Positions 13,820 to 18,069 of a stretch of DNA of 18,069 nucleotides are shown piece after piece. Origin of the DNA: an uncultured Pseudomonadota bacterium. Lineage in GTDB: Bacteria > Pseudomonadota > Gammaproteobacteria > Burkholderiales > SG8-41. The stretch lies in contig CAMPGR010000079.1 in NCBI GenBank assembly GCA_946885605.1, positions 1-18,069 of the forward strand, written 5' to 3'. The notes below the pieces were generated by a model that was given only the letters and a program-made list of their open reading frames with translations, was not told the origin of the DNA and made no database searches. How positions within the stretch are numbered: the first letter of the stretch is position 1; every line of letters starts with the position of its first letter. A program made the position numbers and the translations under genes.

Positions 13820-14815
13820 ATGAAGTCGATCGACATACACGCACATCTCGTCCCGCAGTCGCTATGGAATGCCGTCGACGCGCGAACCGAGTGGCATGGC
13901 TTTCGGCACGAGCCGGGTCCGGGCCTCGGCACCGTGGTAGGCGGGGGCATGCGCACGGGCTTCACTTCGCCCAAGGTGCGCTATACGCCCGAGGAGCGCC
14001 TGAAGGACATGGATGCACAAGGCGTGGACGTGCAGGTGCTCTCTATACACACCCCGTTCATGGGCTATCACCTCGATGCGCAGCAGGGCCTCGCTCTCGC
14101 ATGTGAATTCAACGACGAGGTGGCTAGCCTGATCCGCCAGTGGCCTGCGCGCTTTTCCGGCCTCGCGACACTGCCGATGCAGGACGTCAAAACGTCGATC
14201 GACGAACTGGAGCGCGCCGTCACGGTCCTCGGATTGAAAGGGGCGGAGCTCGACACGCATGTGAACGGCGAGCAGTGGGACGAGCCCAAGTTTCTGCCCT
14301 TTTTCAAGGCCGCCGAGCAGATGGGCGCGGTGCTCTTCTACCATCCGCAACCGCAGAACAATTTCCTCATGAAGCGCACGAACCGCGATGGGCTCTTCAA
14401 CTCGCTCGGGGTAATTCTCGACGATGCCATCGTGGCGGCGATCCTGCTCTGCAGCGGCGTGCTCGAAGCGTGCCCGAATCTGCGCGTCTGCATCGCGCAC
14501 GGCGGCGGTCCGACCTGCTACGCGATGGGCCGGCTCGACCGCAACTGGCACGGGCGTCCCGAGACGCGGCGCATCCCGAAGCCGCCGAGTGCGTATCAGC
14601 GCAAGCTCTACTACGACACCGTGACGGGCGACGAGGGGGCGCTGCGTTTCCTGCTCGACCGCGTCGGCGCCGATCGCGTGGTGCTGGGGAGCGACTGGCC
14701 TTTCGTGCCGTGGCATCCCTCGCCGGTTACCTGGATTCAGAACATGAAGTCCCTCACCGACGAGGAGAAGGAAAAGATCCTCTGGCGCAACCTCGAAACG
14801 TTGCTCGGTCTATAG
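13820..14815 (+). CDS. ACMSD-family amidohydrolase (metal-dependent decarboxylase/hydrolase)
   Basis: A 331-residue cytoplasmic TIM-barrel enzyme of the amidohydrolase-2 family that includes aminocarboxymuconate-semialdehyde decarboxylase, gamma-resorcylate decarboxylase and related hydrolases. The metal site is complete: H7 and H9 (DIHAHL), H175 (YHPQPQ), H227 (IAHGGG) and D292 (LGSDWPF), with spacing very close to that of ACMSD. Other family landmarks are RLKDMDAQGVDVQVLS, FNDEVA and the C-terminal EEKEKILWRNLETLLGL. It starts at the ATG at 13820 with AAAGGAG (13805-13811) 8 nt upstream. A nonoxidative decarboxylation or hydrolysis of an aromatic or ring-cleavage carboxylate is most likely; the substrate cannot be read from the sequence. 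The neighbouring PrpD protein suggests a catabolic setting. It is convergent with that gene across a hairpin cluster. Confidence 0.9.
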   Translation: MKSIDIHAHLVPQSLWNAVDARTEWHGFRHEPGPGLGTVVGGGMRTGFTSPKVRYTPEERLKDMDAQGVDVQVLSIHTPFMGYHLDAQQGLALACEFNDEVASLIRQWPARFSGLATLPMQDVKTSIDELERAVTVLGLKGAELDTHVNGEQWDEPKFLPFFKAAEQMGAVLFYHPQPQNNFLMKRTNRDGLFNSLGVILDDAIVAAILLCSGVLEACPNLRVCIAHGGGPTCYAMGRLDRNWHGRPETRRIPKPPSAYQRKLYYDTVTGDEGALRFLLDRVGADRVVLGSDWPFVPWHPSPVTWIQNMKSLTDEEKEKILWRNLETLLGL

Positions 14816-14854
14816 CGCTGAAGAAATGAACTCCCGGGAAAAAATACAGTCGCT

Positions 14855-14947
14855 CTCCCCGAATCGGGGAGCCCAGAAATTCCTTCTCTCCGAATCGGAG
14901 CCCAAGAAATTCCCACTCCCGAATCGGGGAGAGGGTTAGGGTGAGGG
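14855..14947. repeat. Three tandem CCGAATCGG hairpins plus REP-like tail
   Basis: Three palindromes centred on CG-AAT-CG: 14855-14871 (CTCCCCGAATCGGGGAG, 7-bp arms), 14888-14900 (CTCCGAATCGGAG) and 14916-14931 (CTCCCGAATCGGGGAG). They are spaced about 30 bp apart, joined by spacers sharing CCCA(A)GAAATTCC. The last runs into GAGAGGGTTAGGGTGAGGGG, a motif common in dispersed proteobacterial intergenic repeats. It occupies most of the 143-bp gap between the convergent amidohydrolase and PrpD genes. Confidence 0.82.
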
Positions 14948-14958
14948 GCTAGAACGCT

Positions 14959-16359
14959 TCAAGCGTCCTTCAACGTCAAACGAACGAGCTTGTCGGCACG
15001 CGGCTCGCGCTCGAGATCACGGCACGCCGAAATGATTTCCTCGAAACGCGACGCCGTGATCGGCAGCGCGGACGTTACGCCGCGTATGCGCCGCGCCTCC
15101 TCCTCGAAGTTCCAGATGAATTCCCGCCCGGTCGATTGCCGCGTGTAGCTCTTCCCGTCTTTCGTGAAGATGGAGATGCGCGGGCCGAAGAGCGTCATGG
15201 TGTGCGACGGGATGAGGGTGACGCGCTGCATGAGATCGAGCACTTCCGGCGGATCGTCGACGCGGTTCGGATCCTCGCCCCAGCCGCGGAGAATCGGGAA
15301 TCCGCGCTTCACCACCGCATAGGCCAGGTGATAGGCGGTGCTCCCCGGCTTCTTGTTGAGGTCTTCGCGGCGGCTGGGGAAGAGCGGGCTCGGATACTGG
15401 GTCTCGAGCCAGTTGACGATCGCCTCGATGCGATCGACGTCCTCGTATTTGATGCCGTGGTCTTCGCAGAGCTTCGCCGTCACATCGATGTGCGCGATGT
15501 TGTAGCCCGCAGTAGAGTAGATGCGGTAGAGCGTTTCGAGGAAGATCCACTCCTTGCCGAGGTCTTTCGCAATCTTGTCCAGGCTCGCCCGCGTCGCGCC
15601 GACGAAGCTGTAAGCGAGATCGCCTTTGTTGTTGCCGGCATAGGCGTGATAGAACCCGGCGTCGCCCTCGAGCACGGTCTCCCCTCCGACATGCCCCTGC
15701 TGCGCGAGCGCGACCGCAAGCATCGCGTTGCGCACCGCGGCCCCTTCACGCAACGCGCGTCCCCCGCTTCGTGCGCCTTCGAGATTGCCGGCCGCAAGGC
15801 TTGCGCAGAGGGCGATAGTGCTGTTCACCTGATCTTCGTCGAAGCGCAGGAGCTTCGCCGCCGCCACGGCGGGGCCGAAGATGCCGAACACGGGGCTTGC
15901 GTGAAATCCGCGCGCCATCACCGTCGGGATGAAATCCGCCGCCATGCGCTCCATCACTTCGTAGGCTGCGGCCACTGCGGTGATGTAGTCGCGGCCCGCA
16001 GCACCCGTGTTCTCCGCTGCGACGAAAGCGCCGGGAATGATGCTGGTGCCGGGATGCGTCAGCATGCGGAAGGTGTCCCACTTCCCGCCCGCGAACGCCA
16101 TCTCGGAATTGGCGAACGCGGCACCGCCTTTCGTCGCGCGCACGCCCTCGACCATGATCGTCGCGCCATTTCGCACGCCGGCTTCCTCCTCGCCGATCAG
16201 CTTGACCGCGTTGCGGCCGGCGGAGGTCTGCGAGCCGATGAGCACAGATGCGAGCGCATGCAGCGTGACGCCCTTCGCGCGATCCACCACTTCGGGCGGA
16301 AGGTCTTCGTAGCGCAATCCGACGATCCAGCGTGCAAGCTGGCGGCTCAGCGATGTCAT
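14959..16359 (-). CDS. MmgE/PrpD family protein
   Basis: A 466-residue cytoplasmic protein of the MmgE/PrpD family, which includes 2-methylcitrate dehydratase, cis-aconitate decarboxylase and many uncharacterised catabolic hydratases. Family landmarks are the N-terminal helical SLSRQLARWIVGLRYEDLP start, AFANSEMAFAGGKWDT (81-96), LTHPGTSIIPGAFVAAE (H102), YEVMERM and ARGFHASPVFGIFGPAVAAAKLL (149-171). The second domain contains YNIAHIDVT and FEEIISACRDL near the C-terminus. It lacks the rest of the methylcitrate operon (no prpB or prpC), so a propionate role is unlikely and a role with the adjacent amidohydrolase or the transporters is plausible. The start at 16359 has AAGGAG 7 nt upstream. 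Confidence 0.9.
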   Translation of the reverse strand: MTSLSRQLARWIVGLRYEDLPPEVVDRAKGVTLHALASVLIGSQTSAGRNAVKLIGEEEAGVRNGATIMVEGVRATKGGAAFANSEMAFAGGKWDTFRMLTHPGTSIIPGAFVAAENTGAAGRDYITAVAAAYEVMERMAADFIPTVMARGFHASPVFGIFGPAVAAAKLLRFDEDQVNSTIALCASLAAGNLEGARSGGRALREGAAVRNAMLAVALAQQGHVGGETVLEGDAGFYHAYAGNNKGDLAYSFVGATRASLDKIAKDLGKEWIFLETLYRIYSTAGYNIAHIDVTAKLCEDHGIKYEDVDRIEAIVNWLETQYPSPLFPSRREDLNKKPGSTAYHLAYAVVKRGFPILRGWGEDPNRVDDPPEVLDLMQRVTLIPSHTMTLFGPRISIFTKDGKSYTRQSTGREFIWNFEEEARRIRGVTSALPITASRFEEIISACRDLEREPRADKLVRLTLKDA

Positions 16360-16383
16360 GTTCCATCTCCTTGAAAAACGCGC

Positions 16384-16392
16384 ATTATGGCA
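16384..16392 (-). promoter_or_regulatory. Extended -10 promoter candidate for the PrpD gene
   Basis: The minus strand reads TGC-CATAAT, an extended -10 with five of six hexamer matches. It lies 25 bp before the start codon, with no convincing -35. The leader would be short (about 15-20 nt) but would still hold AAGGAG. Confidence 0.35.
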
Positions 16393-16474
16393 AATGATAG
16401 TCGGGACGGCTCCGCATAGCCTGTTATCATGAAAGGAGCGCGGGCAACAAGCGACTTAGGGATTTCGGAGATCG

Positions 16475-16843
16475 ATGGTGCTGCTCTGGATAAAGATCGC
16501 CGTCTTCTACGGTGTGCCGATTCTCGCTGTAGTGCTGGCGGCGGTGTACTTCGTCGTGTTGTGGCGTCGTGTGCGGCGCGGAGTGATCGCCGGAAAGCGT
16601 GCGGCGACGCTCTACCCGCTCACCCTGCTCCTTCCGGTCGCGGCAGTGCTCATCGTATGGGCCACTGCGGAGCTCGCGAGCTACCTTGCCATCGCCTCCG
16701 ATGATTACCGCTGGGATGCGCGTGCAGCGCTCGCCGTCCTCATGGACCTGCTGCCGATCGCCGCTTACGTCGGGGCCCCGATCGCAGTTCTCGTCGTGCT
16801 GTTCTGGCTTGCGCTCGGGATCGCGCGGAAGCGGAGCGCGTAA
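16475..16843 (+). CDS. Small inner-membrane protein of unknown function
   Basis: A 122-residue protein with three hydrophobic helices at about 7-29, 46-70 and 86-115, separated by the basic loop RRVRRGVIAGKR (31-42) and the polar loop ASDDYRWDAR (74-83). By the positive-inside rule the first loop is cytoplasmic and the second periplasmic. I do not recognise the family. It begins at ATG 16475 or the adjacent GTG at 16478; CGGAG (16466-16470) gives a more usual spacing (7 nt) to the GTG. Its stop overlaps the start of the next gene (TAATG), so the two are translationally coupled and probably work together. The pair has no visible relation to the catabolic genes upstream. Confidence 0.72.
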   Translation: MVLLWIKIAVFYGVPILAVVLAAVYFVVLWRRVRRGVIAGKRAATLYPLTLLLPVAAVLIVWATAELASYLAIASDDYRWDARAALAVLMDLLPIAAYVGAPIAVLVVLFWLALGIARKRSA

Positions 16844-17493
16844 TGCCGATCGAGCTCCCGGCTTCTCCGCTCTTCGTTGCGGCCGTCATCCTTGCAGCCT
16901 GCGGCGTAATGCTAACGATCGCCGGGCTCGCAGCGTTGGCCAGAGCGAGACCGCTGCGGTTCACGATACGCACCGTATTTGGACTACTGTTCCTCGCGCT
17001 CGGAGCGCTCACGGGCTCGATCGCGACAGGCCTGCAGGGGTATCAGGCGCTCACGCACGAAGAGATTGCGGCGCGTGTGCTGGTGAAGCCACTGGACGAG
17101 CAGCGCTTCACGGCAAACTTTCGCTTCGCCGACGGACGAGAAGCGGCTTTCGAGCTCGCCGGCGACGAGATCTACATCGACGCGCATATACTCAAGTGGA
17201 AGCCCATCGTGAACGTCATCGGACTGCACACGGCTTACGAGCTGGATCGGGTCGCCGGCCGGTATCACGACATCGATCAGGAGCGCTCGGCGCAGCGCAC
17301 CGTTTACGCGCTCGCGCGCGACAAGCCCATCGACCTCTTCAGCCTGCGCCGGCGTTACGAGTTCCTGTCCCCGCTGTTCGATGCCGAATATGGCTCTGCG
17401 ACGTTTGTTCCCGTGAGCCGGCCCGCCGAACTCGAGCTGCGTATCTCCACCTCGGGACTCCTCCTCCGCGAAACGACCCCGCCCGCGAAGTAA
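16843..17493 (+). CDS. Conserved two-helix membrane protein of unknown function
   Basis: A 216-residue protein with two transmembrane helices (about 10-34 and 42-66) joined by a short basic loop (RARPLRFTIR), then a soluble domain of about 150 residues. The soluble part begins LQGYQALTHEE and contains FELAGDEIYIDAHILKWKP, GLHTAYELDRVAGRYHDI, RSAQRTVYAL and EYGSATFVP. This pattern recalls a conserved proteobacterial family that databases often label 'cation/multidrug efflux pump', a label with no support in the sequence because the fold is far too small for a pump. The soluble domain should be periplasmic if both termini are on that side. The ATG overlaps the preceding stop by one base (TAATG), a standard sign of coupling. 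Confidence 0.75.
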   Translation: MPIELPASPLFVAAVILAACGVMLTIAGLAALARARPLRFTIRTVFGLLFLALGALTGSIATGLQGYQALTHEEIAARVLVKPLDEQRFTANFRFADGREAAFELAGDEIYIDAHILKWKPIVNVIGLHTAYELDRVAGRYHDIDQERSAQRTVYALARDKPIDLFSLRRRYEFLSPLFDAEYGSATFVPVSRPAELELRISTSGLLLRETTPPAK

Positions 17494-17572
17494 ACGCGCG
17501 GGTAACCGGCATGTTGGCGCATCAGCCATGTCGTCTGCATAATTCGATCTTTTCATCTGGGCGGTCTCATTC

Positions 17573-18069
17573 ATGAAACGAGTAGTTGCCATTGCAATGG
17601 CATTCGGCGTGTTCGCTGCATTCGAAACCGCCGCACAGGAAGCGCGGCCCGTGGCAGACGTCATGGCGGCGCTCAAGCAACATGTCGCCTCACAGTGCTC
17701 GCTTGCCCGCGCGCGAGTGTCGTCCAGCACACATTCGTTAGACAAGGAGCAGGCCAGTGCGATGGTGAAGATGAGCTGCGAGTGCCTGCCCTCAGAGCTC
17801 GAGCAGGTCGCGTTAGACCTCGGCGGTGGCAAAGAGGGCGCGACGACCACTCAGGAGGCGTTCCTCGCGAGGATGAAGGTCGCGCTCAGCGCCTGCGCGG
17901 CGAGGCTCGTTCGCGCCGACATCCTGAGCCGCTGCGAGAGCGAAAGGGAAGAGGCACTCGGCGTCAGCGACAGGAAGGCTTACTGTGGATGTGTTTCCGA
18001 GAGAGTCCGTGCGCTCGACGATGCATCCATCGCAATGGCCGCCTCGACTGCACACAGGAATCTTCAGGA
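17573..18069 (+). CDS. Exported Cys-rich protein with repeated C..CxC module, 3' partial
   Basis: The ORF runs off the right edge; 165 codons are visible. Residues 1-22 (MKRVVAIAMAFGVFAAFETAAQ) are a Sec signal peptide, so the product is periplasmic or secreted. The mature part is helical-looking and carries Cys at 42, 69, 71, 108, 121, 138 and 140. These form two copies of a module: a single Cys, then CxC 17-27 residues later (CEC at 69-71, CGC at 138-140), followed by an amphipathic stretch such as EQVALDL or ERVRALDD. Disulfide pairing within modules is likely (inference). I do not recognise the family. No strong Shine-Dalgarno precedes the ATG. It starts 79 bp after the membrane-protein pair and could belong to the same transcript. 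Confidence 0.72.
   Translation, partial: MKRVVAIAMAFGVFAAFETAAQEARPVADVMAALKQHVASQCSLARARVSSSTHSLDKEQASAMVKMSCECLPSELEQVALDLGGGKEGATTTQEAFLARMKVALSACAARLVRADILSRCESEREEALGVSDRKAYCGCVSERVRALDDASIAMAASTAHRNLQ

Noticed and set aside
14855..14947. CRISPR-like array
   Set aside because: The repeats are short, differ in arm length, and have similar rather than unique spacers; no cas genes are present.
15136..16374. 412-codon plus-strand ORF opposite the PrpD gene
   Set aside because: Shadow frame of a GC-rich gene; no domain or ribosome site, and the minus frame is a full-length MmgE/PrpD protein.

Overview
The window looks like a chromosomal segment of a GC-rich betaproteobacterium, most likely Burkholderiales or a close uncultured relative. 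The pointers are two Bug-type (tripartite tricarboxylate, TTT) periplasmic receptors, a TRAP transporter, an FMN 2-hydroxyacid oxidase, an MmgE/PrpD protein, an ACMSD-type amidohydrolase and a short MetE. I see no phage genes, transposases, CRISPR, tRNA or rRNA genes. Assignment is by recognition of protein families only.

Layout. 3-740 (+): 3' part of ctaG, overlapping by 31 bp the end of an exported metallo-beta-lactamase-fold hydrolase (710-1639, -). 1801-3057 (+): 2-hydroxyacid oxidase. 3115-4080 and 4188-5174 (-): two paralogous Bug receptors separated by a long hairpin. 5175-5590: a 416-bp gap holding a self-contained small gene on the minus strand (27 codons, very strong Shine-Dalgarno, intrinsic terminator) and the probable aroG promoter. 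5591-6661 (+): aroG (DAHP synthase). 6716-7699 (-): RimK-like ATP-grasp ligase. 7828-9096 (-): MFS transporter. 9240-12509 (+): TRAP operon dctP-dctQ-dctM with its own sigma70 promoter, a terminator between dctP and dctQ, and a 16-codon coupling ORF between dctQ and dctM. 12585-13616 (-): short MetE-like methyltransferase. 13820-14815 (+): ACMSD-type amidohydrolase. 14959-16359 (-): MmgE/PrpD protein. 16475-17493 (+): two coupled membrane proteins of unknown function. 17573-end (+): exported Cys-rich protein, cut by the window edge.

Theme. Much of the segment concerns capture and oxidation of small organic acids: a TakP-like TRAP system (2-oxo or 2-hydroxy acids), two orphan Bug receptors, a 2-hydroxyacid oxidase, an amidohydrolase/decarboxylase and a PrpD-like dehydratase. 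Most genes have their own ribosome sites and alternate in strand, so apart from the TRAP operon and the 16475-17493 pair they look like single-gene units.

Palindromes occupy several gene junctions (4123-4178, 6672-6712, 12513-12572, 14855-14947). Two of them share a GGGGNCAGACC core and look like one dispersed repeat family. The features most worth a second look are the small gene at 5342-5425, the dctQ/mini-ORF/dctM overlap chain, the Gly at position 211 of the DAHP synthase, and the repeat families.
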